Below, in pieces: positions 29,012 through 42,392 of a stretch of DNA of 64,000 nt. The stretch spans positions 1,240,001 to 1,304,000 of the forward strand of contig NZ_CP022133.1 in the NCBI RefSeq assembly GCF_002211765.1, read 5' to 3'. Numbering within the stretch: the stretch's first letter is position 1; each line of letters opens with the position of its first letter. Position numbers and translations under genes: made by a program. The stretch comes from Idiomarina piscisalsi. Its GTDB lineage: Bacteria > Pseudomonadota > Gammaproteobacteria > Enterobacterales > Alteromonadaceae. The notes under the pieces are model-generated. The model searched no databases. It was given only the letters and a program-made list of their open reading frames with translations, and was not told where the DNA came from.

Positions 29012-29040
29012 TTAACTTGTTGAGCTATAAAGTGTAAAAT
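29012..29040 (+). promoter_or_regulatory. Candidate ppsA promoter
   Basis: TTAACT at 29012-29017 and TAAAAT at 29035-29040 with a 17-base spacer. Transcription would start near 29047, only 7 bases before the ATG at 29054. This favours the GTG at 29084 as the true ppsA start. Confidence 0.5.
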
Positions 29041-29083
29041 ACCCGACACTTCCATGCCTAAAAAATTAATTGAGGACTGTGAC

Positions 29084-31450
29084 GTGCAAGAATACGTAGT
29101 GTGGTACCAAGATCTGGGAATGCAGGACGTTAATCGTGTGGGGGGCAAAAACGCCTCTCTGGGTGAAATGATCAGCAACTTATCGGGCGCCGGCGTTGAA
29201 GTTCCCGGAGGTTTTGCGACCACAGCCGAAGCTTATAATCAGTTTTTGGAGCAAAGTGGTCTTAACGATCGCATTCACGATTTGCTCGACAGCCTCGATG
29301 TCGATGATGTTCAAGCACTGACGCAAGCCGGTCAAAAAATTCGCCAATGGATAATAGATACGCCATTCCAGAGCGAGTTTGAAAATGCCATTAAATCAGC
29401 ATTTGAAACGCTGAGCGAAAACAACGACGAATTCAGTTTCGCTGTACGTAGCTCAGCGACGGCTGAAGACATGCCTGATGCATCATTTGCCGGACAGCAG
29501 GAAACATTCCTGAACGTTCGTGGCTTAGACAATGTGATGGAAGCCATTAAACATGTCTTCGCGTCATTATTTAACGACCGGGCAATTTCTTACCGAGTTC
29601 ACCAAGGTTATGACCACCGGGGTGTAGCGCTTTCGGCGGGTATTCAACGTATGGTGCGTAGTGATATTTCGTCTTCGGGCGTTATGTTCAGTATCGATAC
29701 TGAGTCAGGCTTCGAGGATGTTGTCTTCATTACCTCGTCTTTTGGACTGGGCGAAATGGTCGTTCAAGGCGCAGTTAACCCTGATGAATTCTACGTTCAT
29801 AAGCCAACGTTAGAAGCCGGCCGTCCGTCGGTATTACGACGTACGCTGGGCAGCAAAAAAATCCAGATGATTTTCTCAGAAGACCGCGCGCACGGTAAAC
29901 AGACATTAATTGAGGACATCGATACAGAGAAAAGCCGCACGTTCTCAATTACTGACGACGAAGTTGAAGCTCTGGCCAAACAAGCGCTTATTATTGAAAA
30001 GCACTATGGTCGTCCAATGGATATTGAATGGGCGAAGGATGGTGTTGATGGCAAGTTGTATATTGTTCAGGCACGTCCTGAAACGGTGCAGTCAAACCAG
30101 AAAGGTCAGGCTATAGAGCGCTTCGCTCTAAAAAGTAAAAGTGACGTAGTATGCCAGGGACGTGCTATCGGTCAGCGTATTGGTCGAGGTGTTGCGCGTG
30201 TTCTTAATGACATTAGTGAAATGGATAAAGTGCAGCCGGGCGATGTGCTGGTAACAGACATGACGGATCCTGACTGGGAACCTATTATGAAGCGCGCGGC
30301 TGCCATTGTAACTAACCGCGGTGGTCGTACTTGTCATGCGGCTATTATCGCACGTGAATTAGGGATTCCTGCGGTTGTCGGTTGTGGTGATGCCACTGAC
30401 CATATTGCTAATGGCCAGGAAGTGACTGTTTCTTGTGCTGAGGGCGATACCGGGTATATCTATCAAGGACAACTTGATTTCGATGTCACCGAGTCTCGCA
30501 TTGATGCGATGCCGTCGTTGCCGCTGAAAATTATGATGAACGTAGGTAACCCGGATCGCGCGTTTGATTTTGCTGGCTTGCCTCATGCTGGTATTGGCCT
30601 GGCACGCTTAGAGTTCATTATTAACCGCATGATAGGCGTGCACCCGAAAGCGCTGTTAAATTACGATGCACAAAGTGATGACTTGAAAGCTACTATCGAT
30701 CAAATGATGGCGGGTTACAGCACTCCTCGCGAATACTATGTAGCGCGTTTGGCGGAAGGCATTGCCACTTTAGGTGCTGCTTTCTCACCCGAACGTGTCA
30801 TTGTTCGCATGTCTGACTTTAAGTCAAACGAGTACGCGAACCTTATTGGTGGTAGTCAATACGAGCCGGGTGAAGAGAACCCTATGCTTGGGTTCCGCGG
30901 TGCTTCCCGCTATATCTCAGAGGAATTCCGTGACTGCTTTGCATTAGAGTGCGAAGCCATCAAACGGGTTCGTAATGACATGGGACTCACAAACGTCGAA
31001 ATTATGATTCCGTTTGTCCGCACGCTGGAAGAGGGCCGCAAAGTTATCGAGCTTCTGGAGGAGCAAGGCTTAAAACAAGGCGAAAATGGCCTGCGCGTCA
31101 TCATGATGTGCGAGTTGCCGTCGAACGCGCTGCTTGCTGACGAATTCCTCGATATATTCGACGGTTTCTCTATTGGCTCTAACGACTTAACTCAGCTAAC
31201 TCTGGGGCTTGATCGTGACTCGGGTGTGATTGCGCATTTATTTGATGAACGCAATGAAGCCGTTAAAAAGCTGCTCGCTATGGCCATTCAAACGGCTAAG
31301 GAGCGAGGCAAATACGTTGGTATTTGTGGCCAGGGACCGTCGGATCATCCCGATTTTGCTGCTTGGCTGGTTGAACAGGGCATTGATTCCGTATCACTAA
31401 ACCCTGATACCGTTATTGAAACCTGGATGTACCTGTCGGAACACCTATAA
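29084..31450 (+). CDS. ppsA: Phosphoenolpyruvate synthase
   Basis: A 788-residue enzyme that makes phosphoenolpyruvate from pyruvate and ATP for gluconeogenesis. [25 protein letters not shown] opens the ATP-binding domain, the phosphohistidine site is [15 protein letters not shown] with His418 (His421 in E. coli), and the C-terminal PEP-binding domain holds [17 protein letters not shown] and CGQGPSD. I prefer GTG at 29084, which has TGAGGA seven bases upstream and fits the predicted promoter; ATG at 29054 adds ten residues and has no ribosome site. ydiJ begins two bases after the stop. Confidence 0.95.
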   Translation: MQEYVVWYQDLGMQDVNRVGGKNASLGEMISNLSGAGVEVPGGFATTAEAYNQFLEQSGLNDRIHDLLDSLDVDDVQALTQAGQKIRQWIIDTPFQSEFENAIKSAFETLSENNDEFSFAVRSSATAEDMPDASFAGQQETFLNVRGLDNVMEAIKHVFASLFNDRAISYRVHQGYDHRGVALSAGIQRMVRSDISSSGVMFSIDTESGFEDVVFITSSFGLGEMVVQGAVNPDEFYVHKPTLEAGRPSVLRRTLGSKKIQMIFSEDRAHGKQTLIEDIDTEKSRTFSITDDEVEALAKQALIIEKHYGRPMDIEWAKDGVDGKLYIVQARPETVQSNQKGQAIERFALKSKSDVVCQGRAIGQRIGRGVARVLNDISEMDKVQPGDVLVTDMTDPDWEPIMKRAAAIVTNRGGRTCHAAIIARELGIPAVVGCGDATDHIANGQEVTVSCAEGDTGYIYQGQLDFDVTESRIDAMPSLPLKIMMNVGNPDRAFDFAGLPHAGIGLARLEFIINRMIGVHPKALLNYDAQSDDLKATIDQMMAGYSTPREYYVARLAEGIATLGAAFSPERVIVRMSDFKSNEYANLIGGSQYEPGEENPMLGFRGASRYISEEFRDCFALECEAIKRVRNDMGLTNVEIMIPFVRTLEEGRKVIELLEEQGLKQGENGLRVIMMCELPSNALLADEFLDIFDGFSIGSNDLTQLTLGLDRDSGVIAHLFDERNEAVKKLLAMAIQTAKERGKYVGICGQGPSDHPDFAAWLVEQGIDSVSLNPDTVIETWMYLSEHL

Positions 31451-31452
31451 GT

Positions 31453-34400
31453 ATGACCGCATTACCGAACGTTTCAGCGGAAAGTGCGTTACCGGACAAT
31501 TACCAGAGCTTTTTAAAAGCATTAAAAGGCTCTGGTTTCTCCGGCGAAATTGATGTGAGCTACTCGGGGCGGCTAATTGCCGCTACCGACAATAGTGTTT
31601 ACCAACAACTCCCACAAGCCGTTTTATACCCTAAAAAGCAATCTGATCTGGCTCTGGTGATGAAGTTTGCCGGACAAGATGCGTTTTCTGATATTCAGTT
31701 TTCCCCACGAGGCGGTGGCACTGGTACGAATGGCCAGTCATTAACGTCTGGCATTGTCGTCGATATGAGCCGACACATGAACAAAGTGCTCGAAGTGAAT
31801 GCTGAGGAAGGCTGGGTTAGGGTGCAGTCGGGGGTCGTAAAAGATCAGTTAAACGATGCATTGCGCCCGCACGGCTATTTTTTCGCACCTGATTTGTCGA
31901 CCAGTAACCGAGCAACCTTAGGTGGTATGATTAACACCGATGCGTCTGGTCAGGGCTCTTTGGTTTACGGCAAAACCAGCGATCATATCCTGGAACTGAA
32001 AACCGTGTTATTGGACGGTAACGTTCTGGACAGCGGGCCGGTATCACTTGAGCAAGCAGAAAGCATTGCACAAGGGAGTGACCGCATAGCCAGAATCTAT
32101 AGGCAGGTCATAGACACTTGTGTTGGCGAAGAGCAGTTAATAGCGGATAAATTCCCGCCGCTGAATCGTTTCCTTACCGGTTACGATTTAAAACACGCCT
32201 ACAACCCGAAAGAGCAGGTTGTTGATGTTTCAAGAATTATTGCCGGCTCAGAAGGGACGTTAGGCTTTGTCAGCGAAGCGCGTCTAAATATTACGCCGAT
32301 TCCTAAGCATCGTGTGCTGGTTAACGTTAAGTACTCCAATTTCCAGGCTGCCTTAGAAAATGCGCCATTCCTGGTGGAAGCAAACGCAACGTCGGTTGAA
32401 ACCGTTGACAGTAAAGTGTTGAACCTTGCGCGGGAAGACATTATTTGGAAGTCGGTCTCGCACTTGCTTGAAGATGTTGAAGGCAAGCGTATGGACGGTA
32501 TTAACATGGTCGAGTTTACCGGACTTGACCAAAATGACATTGATACCAAGGTCAACACACTTTGTCAGCGTCTGGAGAAACTCATTAAGAGTAAAGACAA
32601 TCAGGGCGTTATTGGCTATCAAATTTGTGATGACTTGCCGAGCATACAACTGATTTACGCAATGCGTAAAAAGTCAGTTGGTCTACTGGGCGCAACAAAA
32701 GGACGCCGCAAGCCGGTTGCTTTTGCAGAAGACACGGCCGTTCCGCCTGAAAAACTGGCGCCATTTATTAATGAATTCCGAGCATTACTCGATAGCAAAG
32801 GTTTGGATTATGGCATGTTTGGACACGCTGATGCCGGAGTCCTGCATGTTCGTCCGGCACTCGATTTAACAGAGCCGGCTGATGAGAGTTTACTGCGTGA
32901 GGTCAGTGACGAAGTCGCTAAGCTGACGCAAAAGTATGGCGGTTTGATGTGGGGAGAGCATGGCAAAGGTTACCGCTCGGAATATGCCCCTAAGTTCTTC
33001 GGTGACGATCTCTACAAAGAGCTACAAAAAATAAAAGCCAGCTTTGATGCTTGTAACCAGTTGAATCCCGGTAAGATCTGTACACCACTAAATACGGAAG
33101 CAGAGCTGGTTTCTGTCGACGCAATAAAACGTGGCTACTATGACCGGCAAATCCCCGTAGCTACGCGCGAGAGCTACCAAAACGCAATGGATTGTAACGG
33201 TAACGGCTTGTGTTTTAACTATGACACGTCGTCGGCTATGTGTCCGTCTTATAAAGTCACTCGCGACAGACGATATTCTCCGAAAGGTAGGGCGGGTCTC
33301 GTGCGTGAATGGTTACGACTGACTCAGAAAGAAGGCTACGATGCAGCGCAATCCCCTCAGCAAAGCCACTTTTTTGAGAAGCTTTCACGTCAACTTAAGA
33401 CATCGGATGACTTTAACCATGAAGTGAAAGACTCCATGGATAAGTGCTTAGCCTGTAAGGCGTGTACCAATCAGTGTCCGGTCAAGGTCGATGTGCCGAC
33501 GTTTCGGGCGCGTTTTTATGAACATTACTACAGCCGCTATTTCCGTCCATTAAAAGACTACCTGGTCAAGAACGTCGAGAAAACCGGACACATAGCCAGC
33601 CGCTACCCAACAGCCAGTAATGTGCTAATTAATAACCCCGTTTCTCGCTGGGTGCTTAAACATATTGTGGGTTATGTTGATACGCCGAGCTTTTCGACGC
33701 CGGATTTACTAACGGGGTGGAGCCAAAGCGGCTTCGATATTTTAGATACTGGCGATATTCTGGCGTTAAGTGAAACGGAAATAAGCCAAACGGTTGTTAT
33801 TGTTCAGGATCCATTTACCAGTTTTTACGAAGCCGAGTTTGTTTTAGCTTTGGGTCACTTGGTATCGAAGTTGGGTTATAGACCAGTACTACTGCCTTTT
33901 GCAGGGCATGGTAAAGCGCAACATGTGAAAGGCTTTTTAAAAGACTTTGATGAAACCGCGCGAAAGGTCACTAAACAGTTACAAGCGCTTTCAGAGGCGG
34001 GTATTCCTTTAATTGGCCCAGATTCGTCAACAGCACTGATTTTTAGGGATGAATACCGAAAAGCCTGTAATGGCGAGTTACCACCAGTCAATGTCAGCAC
34101 CGTGATTGAATGGCTTATGTCTGTGGATTTTGAGCCGCACGATCAAAAGCGATCGAGTCACTATGGACTGCTGCTGCACTGCACTGAACAAAGCTTCGTT
34201 CCTGAATCAGCGAAACAATGGCAAACGCTGTTCGCTAAGCTGGGCCTCACCCTGGATATTGTTAATGTCGGTTGTTGCGGTATGGCCGGTACGTTCGGTC
34301 ATGAGCTTAAAAACCTGGATGACAGTATGGGCTTGTATCACATGGGTTGGCACGACGCGGTTCAACGTTACGGTAGTTCAGGAGTTTTGGTAACGGGGTT

Positions 34401-34482
34401 CTCCTGCCGCTCGCAAGTTAAGCGGGTAGAAAAAAAGCGGGTGAAACACCCGCTTGAAGTTATCTTACAAAGCCTGGTTTAA
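31453..34482 (+). CDS. ydiJ: FAD and iron-sulfur D-2-hydroxyglutarate dehydrogenase YdiJ
   Basis: A 1009-residue three-part oxidoreductase. An FAD-binding domain (about 45-280) has SPRGGGTGTNGQSLT and TLGGMINTDASGQGS; a FAD-oxidase C-terminal domain follows with MFGHADAGVLHVRP and GEHGKGYRSEY; then a ferredoxin-like segment with CLACKACTNQCPVKVDVP and a cysteine-rich region with VGCCGMAG. E. coli YdiJ oxidises D-2-hydroxyglutarate. Two bases separate it from ppsA, so the two are likely co-transcribed, feeding organic acids into gluconeogenesis. Confidence 0.93.
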   Translation: MTALPNVSAESALPDNYQSFLKALKGSGFSGEIDVSYSGRLIAATDNSVYQQLPQAVLYPKKQSDLALVMKFAGQDAFSDIQFSPRGGGTGTNGQSLTSGIVVDMSRHMNKVLEVNAEEGWVRVQSGVVKDQLNDALRPHGYFFAPDLSTSNRATLGGMINTDASGQGSLVYGKTSDHILELKTVLLDGNVLDSGPVSLEQAESIAQGSDRIARIYRQVIDTCVGEEQLIADKFPPLNRFLTGYDLKHAYNPKEQVVDVSRIIAGSEGTLGFVSEARLNITPIPKHRVLVNVKYSNFQAALENAPFLVEANATSVETVDSKVLNLAREDIIWKSVSHLLEDVEGKRMDGINMVEFTGLDQNDIDTKVNTLCQRLEKLIKSKDNQGVIGYQICDDLPSIQLIYAMRKKSVGLLGATKGRRKPVAFAEDTAVPPEKLAPFINEFRALLDSKGLDYGMFGHADAGVLHVRPALDLTEPADESLLREVSDEVAKLTQKYGGLMWGEHGKGYRSEYAPKFFGDDLYKELQKIKASFDACNQLNPGKICTPLNTEAELVSVDAIKRGYYDRQIPVATRESYQNAMDCNGNGLCFNYDTSSAMCPSYKVTRDRRYSPKGRAGLVREWLRLTQKEGYDAAQSPQQSHFFEKLSRQLKTSDDFNHEVKDSMDKCLACKACTNQCPVKVDVPTFRARFYEHYYSRYFRPLKDYLVKNVEKTGHIASRYPTASNVLINNPVSRWVLKHIVGYVDTPSFSTPDLLTGWSQSGFDILDTGDILALSETEISQTVVIVQDPFTSFYEAEFVLALGHLVSKLGYRPVLLPFAGHGKAQHVKGFLKDFDETARKVTKQLQALSEAGIPLIGPDSSTALIFRDEYRKACNGELPPVNVSTVIEWLMSVDFEPHDQKRSSHYGLLLHCTEQSFVPESAKQWQTLFAKLGLTLDIVNVGCCGMAGTFGHELKNLDDSMGLYHMGWHDAVQRYGSSGVLVTGFSCRSQVKRVEKKRVKHPLEVILQSLV

Positions 34483-34496
34483 TCACCAGGCTTTTT
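34466..34496. terminator. Bidirectional terminator between ydiJ and leucine dehydrogenase
   Basis: AAAGCCTGGT (34469-34478) pairs with ACCAGGCTTT (34485-34494) and is followed by more T. The ydiJ stop codon lies in the loop. It can serve both converging genes. Confidence 0.85.
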
Positions 34497-34503
34497 ATAG
34501 GTT

Positions 34504-35541
34504 TTACTGCTTACCTTTGGCGATTATCTCTCTTGCCATTTCATCAGCAATAACGCCGGTTGGGCGGTCTTCTTCTTTAGCTCGTGCAAACAGCTTGTCT
34601 AGCGTGTCGTGAATAGCGCGAACACGCTTATCCGTTTCTTCTAAGCTCATGTTTGCCGCTTCAGAACAGACATGAATAACACCGCCAGCATTAATGACAT
34701 AGTCTGGTGCATACAAAATGCCCATGTCTTTGACTGCCTGATCATGCTTAGGATTTGCTAATTGGTTGTTAGCGCTGCCCGCAATAATTTTCACTTTTAG
34801 CTGCTTCAGCGTTTCATCATTAATGGTTGCGCCTAATGCACAAGGTGCGTAAATATCAGCATCAACGCTGTATATTTCATCCAAACCAACGGCTTTTGCG
34901 CCTAACTCGTTAACTGCACGCTCAACAGACTCTTCGTTTATATCGGTAACGATAAGCTCAGCGCCGTCTTCTGCACAGTACTTAGCAAAGTCATAACCGA
35001 CCGAGCCTAAACCTTGCACAGCAATTTTTACGCCTTTTAAGTCTTCGCTGCCCAAGCGGTGTTTTGCCGCTGCTTTTAAGCCCAGATAAGTACCCAAAGC
35101 TGTATGCGGGGAAGGGTCACCGGCTTTGTCAGCAGTACCGGCAACGTGGCTGGTTTCTTTGGCCACAATGTCGATATCTTCAGTACGGATGTTGACGTCT
35201 TCTGCGGTAATATAACGACCACTTAACGACTCAATGAAGCGACCATACGCACGGAACAGGTCTTCGCTCTTAACCTTCTTAGCGTCGCCAATAATAACGG
35301 CTTTACCACCGCCCAACGGCAAGCCAGCCATTGCGCTTTTGTAAGTCATACCACGAGACAGGCGCAGTACGTCAGTTAGTGCTTCAGCTGATGAGCTATA
35401 GTTCCAAAGGCGAGTACCGCCAAGGCTTGGACCTAATGTAGTGTCATGAATAGCAATAATTGCTTTCAAGCCAGATTCCTGGTCATGACAGAATACAACT
35501 TGCTCGTGATTATCAAATTCAGGATGCTCGAATAGAGACAT
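34504..35541 (-). CDS. Leucine dehydrogenase family amino acid dehydrogenase
   Basis: A 345-residue Glu/Leu/Phe/Val dehydrogenase. The catalytic lysines match Bacillus leucine dehydrogenase exactly in number: Lys68 in RGMTYKSAMAG and Lys80 in LPLGGGKAV. The NAD site GLGSVGYDFAKY begins near residue 175. It would reversibly deaminate leucine, valine or isoleucine with NAD. It is a single gene between two terminated units. Valine or phenylalanine preference cannot be ruled out. Confidence 0.92.
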   Translation of the reverse strand: MSLFEHPEFDNHEQVVFCHDQESGLKAIIAIHDTTLGPSLGGTRLWNYSSSAEALTDVLRLSRGMTYKSAMAGLPLGGGKAVIIGDAKKVKSEDLFRAYGRFIESLSGRYITAEDVNIRTEDIDIVAKETSHVAGTADKAGDPSPHTALGTYLGLKAAAKHRLGSEDLKGVKIAVQGLGSVGYDFAKYCAEDGAELIVTDINEESVERAVNELGAKAVGLDEIYSVDADIYAPCALGATINDETLKQLKVKIIAGSANNQLANPKHDQAVKDMGILYAPDYVINAGGVIHVCSEAANMSLEETDKRVRAIHDTLDKLFARAKEEDRPTGVIADEMAREIIAKGKQ

Positions 35542-35667
35542 GAATTCTAATTCCTTATTGCTTAAAAAATTGCGCGAACATTACCACGTAGGGCAACCGT
35601 TCGCTACTGAATAAAATCAATAAATACGCGTATTCAAACAGGTGTTTATCAACTTCTCTTTACAGAA

Positions 35668-38201
<2,534 letters not shown>

Positions 38202-38208
38202 TTATATA

Positions 38209-38829
38209 TTAAGCAAGTTGAAGTAGCTGCTGAGCGGCTTTCAGCATCTGTTTTCTTGAAAAAATGAAATGGCGACGCTTACCACCGACTTGATTCCAGA
38301 GTATGGCACTGCGTACGCCAGCAAGTAACAGGGCACGGATATGATGCTGATTAGCATCGGATTTTAACACCTCTGGTTTACCATTGATTCGAATAGGCTG
38401 ACCTAGTGGGCTTATTAACTCACGGTATACGCCAGCCATACTCTCTAAAATGCGGTATTGTTCAAAGCCAAACTCTTCTTTTTGGCGCTTTATTTGTGAA
38501 ATGCGCTGACCCAGTTCGTCCAAAACTTTGGGTTCTTTCAATAAGCGTCTTGAGAGGTGCAGCATACCAATTAAATAGCGCGTCACCTCAACGTCTTTTT
38601 GGGAACTGCTGCCAATTTGGCGAACAAATGTCTGTAAACCAGGCTGGATATTCGCTAATCCACCGTAAACCTGTTCGATGGAGTCGGGCGACTGTTGTAA
38701 CACACTGTGAACTAATGTGTCGGTAATGGATTCTGGATACAAACTGCCGCTGCGCGCTATTTTTTGTACCGCAGCGGCACTTAATGACATACCGGCTAAT
38801 GCAATAACTCGCTGTTGCCAGTCGTTCAT
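38209..38829 (-). CDS. hflD: High-frequency lysogenization protein HflD homologue
   Basis: A 206-residue, mostly helical DUF489 protein. Family marks are the N-terminal [19 protein letters not shown] and the C-terminal segment ending in [18 protein letters not shown]. In E. coli HflD binds the lambda CII protein and is peripheral to the inner membrane; its housekeeping role is not clear. It overlaps mnmA by four bases and is followed by purB. Confidence 0.92.
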   Translation of the reverse strand: MNDWQQRVIALAGMSLSAAAVQKIARSGSLYPESITDTLVHSVLQQSPDSIEQVYGGLANIQPGLQTFVRQIGSSSQKDVEVTRYLIGMLHLSRRLLKEPKVLDELGQRISQIKRQKEEFGFEQYRILESMAGVYRELISPLGQPIRINGKPEVLKSDANQHHIRALLLAGVRSAILWNQVGGKRRHFIFSRKQMLKAAQQLLQLA

Positions 38830-39941
38830 AGTTTTACCTCAAAATCGGTCAGGCGTTTTTCAATAATACCGCCCCCAAGGCAGACGTTATCGATATAGAA
38901 CACCGCTGACTGGCCTGGTGTAACTGCCGCAACGGGGTCGTCAAACTCAACATGAACGTCACCATTGTTTAATGGTGTTACCTGACAGGCGATATCGTTT
39001 TGACGATAACGCGTTTTTACGGCACAGCGGAACGGTTCCGCAGGCGCTTCCCGGTTCACCCAATGCAGCTGGCCGGCAATTAAACCTTTAGAGTACAGGC
39101 GAGGGTGGTTCTTGCCTTGTGCAACAATCAGTACGTTACGTTCAACGTCCTTATCGACCACATACCAAGGGTCGTCAGAAGCGTTAGCCAGTCCACCAAT
39201 ATGTAAACCTTTGCGTTGACCAAGCGTGTGGTACATCAAGCCTTCATGTTGCCCAAGAACATCACCGTCGACGGTTTCGATGTCACCAGGCTTAGCCGGC
39301 AGATACTGCTGTAGAAAATCTTTAAACTTACGTTCACCAATAAAACAAATACCGGTAGAGTCTTTTTTATCCGCCGTTACTAAGCCTTGTTCCTCGGCAA
39401 TACGTCGAACTTCAGGCTTTTCCAGTTCGCCAACCGGAAATAGCGTCTGCGCGATATGCTCATGACTCAGTGTATACAAGAAGTAGCTTTGATCTTTGTT
39501 ATTGTCCAATCCACGCAGCATTTGCCATTTTTTGCCGTCATATTGGCGGCGAACATAATGGCCTGTGGCGATATAATCGGCGTCCAGCGCTTCGGCAGCA
39601 AACTCAAGAAAGGCTTTAAACTTAATCTCTTTGTTGCACATGATGTCCGGGTTCGGAGTACGGCCGGCTCTGTACTCTTCCAGGAAATACTCAAACACGT
39701 TATCCCAGTATTCCGCAGCAAAGTTAATGGTGTGCAGCTCAATACCCAATGTTTCACAGACTTTTTCAGCGTCAGCCAAGTCGTCGGCGGCCGCACAATA
39801 CTCGTCCGTGTCGTCTTCTTCCCAGTTTTTCATAAACAGGCCTTCAACATGGTAGCCCTGTTGTTTTAGAAGATATGCTGAGACAGAGGAGTCGACTCCT
39901 CCGGACATTCCGACAATGACTTTTTTTACTGCTTCACTCAT
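38826..39941 (-). CDS. mnmA: tRNA 2-thiouridylase MnmA
   Basis: A 371-residue enzyme that thiolates U34 of tRNAs for Lys, Glu and Gln. The PP-loop SGGVDSS is at residues 13-19; the two catalytic Cys are in [11 protein letters not shown] and [12 protein letters not shown]. The TPGQSAVFY segment near the C-terminus is typical. First gene of the mnmA-hflD-purB-roxA string, in which successive genes overlap or nearly touch. The nudJ gene that separates mnmA from rluE in E. coli is absent. Confidence 0.97.
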   Translation of the reverse strand: MSEAVKKVIVGMSGGVDSSVSAYLLKQQGYHVEGLFMKNWEEDDTDEYCAAADDLADAEKVCETLGIELHTINFAAEYWDNVFEYFLEEYRAGRTPNPDIMCNKEIKFKAFLEFAAEALDADYIATGHYVRRQYDGKKWQMLRGLDNNKDQSYFLYTLSHEHIAQTLFPVGELEKPEVRRIAEEQGLVTADKKDSTGICFIGERKFKDFLQQYLPAKPGDIETVDGDVLGQHEGLMYHTLGQRKGLHIGGLANASDDPWYVVDKDVERNVLIVAQGKNHPRLYSKGLIAGQLHWVNREAPAEPFRCAVKTRYRQNDIACQVTPLNNGDVHVEFDDPVAAVTPGQSAVFYIDNVCLGGGIIEKRLTDFEVKL

Positions 39942-40019
39942 AAATTTGCTCGGACGTTTTGGCGTACTAAAATTGGCGCGTATTCTATCATTTTCACCGT
40001 CACAGCGGTAGTCAAAGGT

Positions 40020-40598
40020 TTACCAAACCGGAGGCTCTTCACGCCATTGTCCCGGCTGTAATCCTTTTAACTGAAAAGGGCCGACTGCGGCTCTTATCAA
40101 CCTTAACGTTGGTAGTCCAACGTGTGCTGTCATGCGACGAACCTGTCTGTTTTTGCCTTCTCTTATTTTTATGCAAAGCCATGTGTCCGGAATCGACTTT
40201 CGCTCTCTAATCGGCGGGTTACGGGGCCATAAGTTATTCGGCTCGGGCATAACAAAAGCTTCTGCCGGGCGGGTTAGGCCATCTTTTAGCTCAACACCGT
40301 GACGAAGTGCTTCCAGTTGCTCTTCAGTCGGCTCGCCTTCGACTTGAACCCAATATGTCTTCCATACCTTATACTTAGGGTTCGCAAGTCTCGCCTGATA
40401 GACACCGTCGTTGGTAAGCAGCAGCAAGCCTTCGCTATCTTTGTCGAGACGCCCGGCAGGATAAACATCCTTATGAGGAATATAATTTTTTAAGGTATCA
40501 TCGTCAGCTTCACCACTAAATTGCGATAGAACACCGTAAGGTTTATTAAGCAAAACCAATTTGGGGTTCGCAGGACGTTCTTTACGCTTTTTCTGCAT
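40020..40598 (-). CDS. rluE: 23S rRNA pseudouridine synthase RluE
   Basis: A 192-residue RsuA-family synthase without the S4 domain. [13 protein letters not shown] and the catalytic [15 protein letters not shown] with Asp52 are visible, along with [24 protein letters not shown]. RluE makes pseudouridine 2457 in E. coli 23S rRNA. Its place beside mnmA agrees with E. coli. Confidence 0.92.
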   Translation of the reverse strand: MQKKRKERPANPKLVLLNKPYGVLSQFSGEADDDTLKNYIPHKDVYPAGRLDKDSEGLLLLTNDGVYQARLANPKYKVWKTYWVQVEGEPTEEQLEALRHGVELKDGLTRPAEAFVMPEPNNLWPRNPPIRERKSIPDTWLCIKIREGKNRQVRRMTAHVGLPTLRLIRAAVGPFQLKGLQPGQWREEPPVW

Positions 40599-40691
40599 GA
40601 TACTCCTTCAGGGGTTATCGAATTTATTGGATTGTCGATGCGTATGCTCTAGTATAGCGGGCGCTATTTTAACCGACTCAGCAATTAAAGT

Positions 40692-41456
40692 GTGGTAATT
40701 TTTGTGAATGATAACAAGCTAATAGTAGGCGGCTCATTAACCGATGCGTTAACTGGTAAGTACGATTTTTCGTTAAAAAGTGTCATAGAGCAATCATTTA
40801 ATGTCACTAAGAACCATCTTGGCTCTTTGTTAGGCGGCTTTTTAATTTTATTCGGCATTAACGTGTTAATGGTACTGGTGCTGATTAATTTCTTCTCGTT
40901 GGAAAGTTTTGAAAACTCGCTGGAACTGCAGTTTGTCACCAGTATTATTCAAGCGGTTATTAATGCGCCATTGCTCGGTGGCCTTATGCTGATGGGCATA
41001 AAACACAGCGTTGATATAAAAACAAAAGCGACACAAGTATTTGACGGTTTTCAGCGCTTAATGCCGCTTATTGTAGTCTCATTAATTGCGACCGTTTTAA
41101 ATATTATTCTGACTTTGCTACTGGGGCAATTACATCCGAATTTAGGGCTACTTGGCTCGCTGTATTTAACCGTGGTTCTGGCTTTAGCTATGCCGTTGGT
41201 TATCGAGCGTGGTACCGGCCCATTGAATGCACTGTATTACTCTTTCCGCATTACCCACTACAAGTTGCCAAAATTTATTGTGCTCTTTTTACTCATTATG
41301 GGTGCTTTGTTTTTGGCGATTATTCCATTTGGCTTAGGTTTGATTTGGATGTTGCCAATGATTTATAACCTGATTGGTGTGGTCTATAAAGATATTATTG
41401 GCGTAACTATTATTAATAACGATGACCCAGAGCCGTCTGACAATATTTCTATTTAA
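40692..41456 (+). CDS. Multi-pass membrane protein, function unknown
   Basis: Up to 254 residues with about six hydrophobic segments after an N-terminal cytosolic part of about 35 residues (GGSLTDALTGKYDFSLKSVIEQSF). I do not recognise a named family with confidence; the layout resembles YciC-like bacterial membrane proteins. The start is unclear: GTG at 40692 or GTG at 40704 are both possible and neither has a clear ribosome site. It lies 18 bases ahead of the Bax-like gene on the same strand, so the two may be co-transcribed. Confidence 0.7.
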   Translation: MVIFVNDNKLIVGGSLTDALTGKYDFSLKSVIEQSFNVTKNHLGSLLGGFLILFGINVLMVLVLINFFSLESFENSLELQFVTSIIQAVINAPLLGGLMLMGIKHSVDIKTKATQVFDGFQRLMPLIVVSLIATVLNIILTLLLGQLHPNLGLLGSLYLTVVLALAMPLVIERGTGPLNALYYSFRITHYKLPKFIVLFLLIMGALFLAIIPFGLGLIWMLPMIYNLIGVVYKDIIGVTIINNDDPEPSDNISI

Positions 41457-41474
41457 GGCTTATTTGAGGAATAT

Positions 41475-42326
41475 ATGCGAATAGTTACGATAATTTTATT
41501 CATTGTTCTTTGTATTGCGGCGCTGTTAACGCCTTGGTTTATTCCAAAGGAGCCAGCTAAAGAGGAAGACGCTTCAGTGGTTGCGCATTTACCGCCAATT
41601 CCTGAGGTGAAAACGCAGACGACGATGCCAGAGTTTTCGGCAATGACGGATGTGTCGGAGAAAAAGGAATCATTTTTCCGGTTTTTACTGCCAATGGTTG
41701 AAGCGGAGAATATTCGCATTTTGCACGAGCGTGCTTATTTAAAAGACGTTTATAATCGCTATAAAGAGGGCAATTTAACAGCCGAAGATCAGCAGAAAAT
41801 TGACGAGTGGATAGATTACTACCGTCTGGAAGAAGACATTGAAGTCGATGACAACCTGTTTGGTTTGTTGAAACGTCGTATGGACATTATTCCGGAGATG
41901 ATGGTTCTTGTTCAGGCGGCTAATGAGTCAGGCTGGGGAACTTCTCGTTTCTCTCGGATGGGACTTAATTTGTTTGGCCAATGGTGTTACGTCAGAGGTT
42001 GTGGGCTTGTTCCTAAGGGCCGTGAAGAAGACGGTCGTCACGAAGTCGCTAAATTCGACTCAGTGAATGATTCGGTAAAAAGTTACATGCGTAACATAAA
42101 TACTCACGGTGCTTATTTAGACTTGCGTTTATTACGAGAGCAAAAACGTCTCGAGAATGAGGCGATTACAGCAAGTGACCTCATTGTAGGGCTCGAAAGC
42201 TACTCGGAGCGAGGCGTTGAGTACATTGAAGAGTTACGAGCGATGATTCGTATCAACCGTCCGATTGTCAATGAAGTACGTCAGCAGTTAGATACGGAAG
42301 CGAGCAGTGAGGCGGCGCCGCAGTAG
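41475..42326 (+). CDS. Bax-like glucosaminidase-domain protein
   Basis: A 283-residue exported protein. A hydrophobic N-terminus (residues 3-22) is either a signal peptide or an anchor. The glucosaminidase domain shows IPEMMVLVQAANESGWGTSRFSRMGLNLFGQWC, in which the Glu of ANESGWG is the likely catalytic acid, and FDSVNDSVKSYMRNINTH. This is the pattern of E. coli Bax and related N-acetylglucosaminidases that cut peptidoglycan. A strong terminator follows. Confidence 0.88.
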   Translation: MRIVTIILFIVLCIAALLTPWFIPKEPAKEEDASVVAHLPPIPEVKTQTTMPEFSAMTDVSEKKESFFRFLLPMVEAENIRILHERAYLKDVYNRYKEGNLTAEDQQKIDEWIDYYRLEEDIEVDDNLFGLLKRRMDIIPEMMVLVQAANESGWGTSRFSRMGLNLFGQWCYVRGCGLVPKGREEDGRHEVAKFDSVNDSVKSYMRNINTHGAYLDLRLLREQKRLENEAITASDLIVGLESYSERGVEYIEELRAMIRINRPIVNEVRQQLDTEASSEAAPQ

Positions 42327-42344
42327 CCTCATCCGCGACAAAAC

Positions 42345-42370
42345 AAAAAAGCCCCGACAGGGGCTTTTTT
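42345..42370. terminator. Bidirectional terminator between the Bax-like gene and ttcA
   Basis: AAAAAAGCCCC (42345-42355) and GGGGCTTTTTT (42360-42370) around a GACA loop. A and T runs flank both sides, so it works in both directions. Confidence 0.92.
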
Positions 42371-42392
42371 ATTGGGCAACAGTAGAACTCAT

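Noticed and set aside
39456..39869. A 137-residue open frame opposite mnmA
   Set aside because: Shadow of mnmA, which is complete with all motifs.
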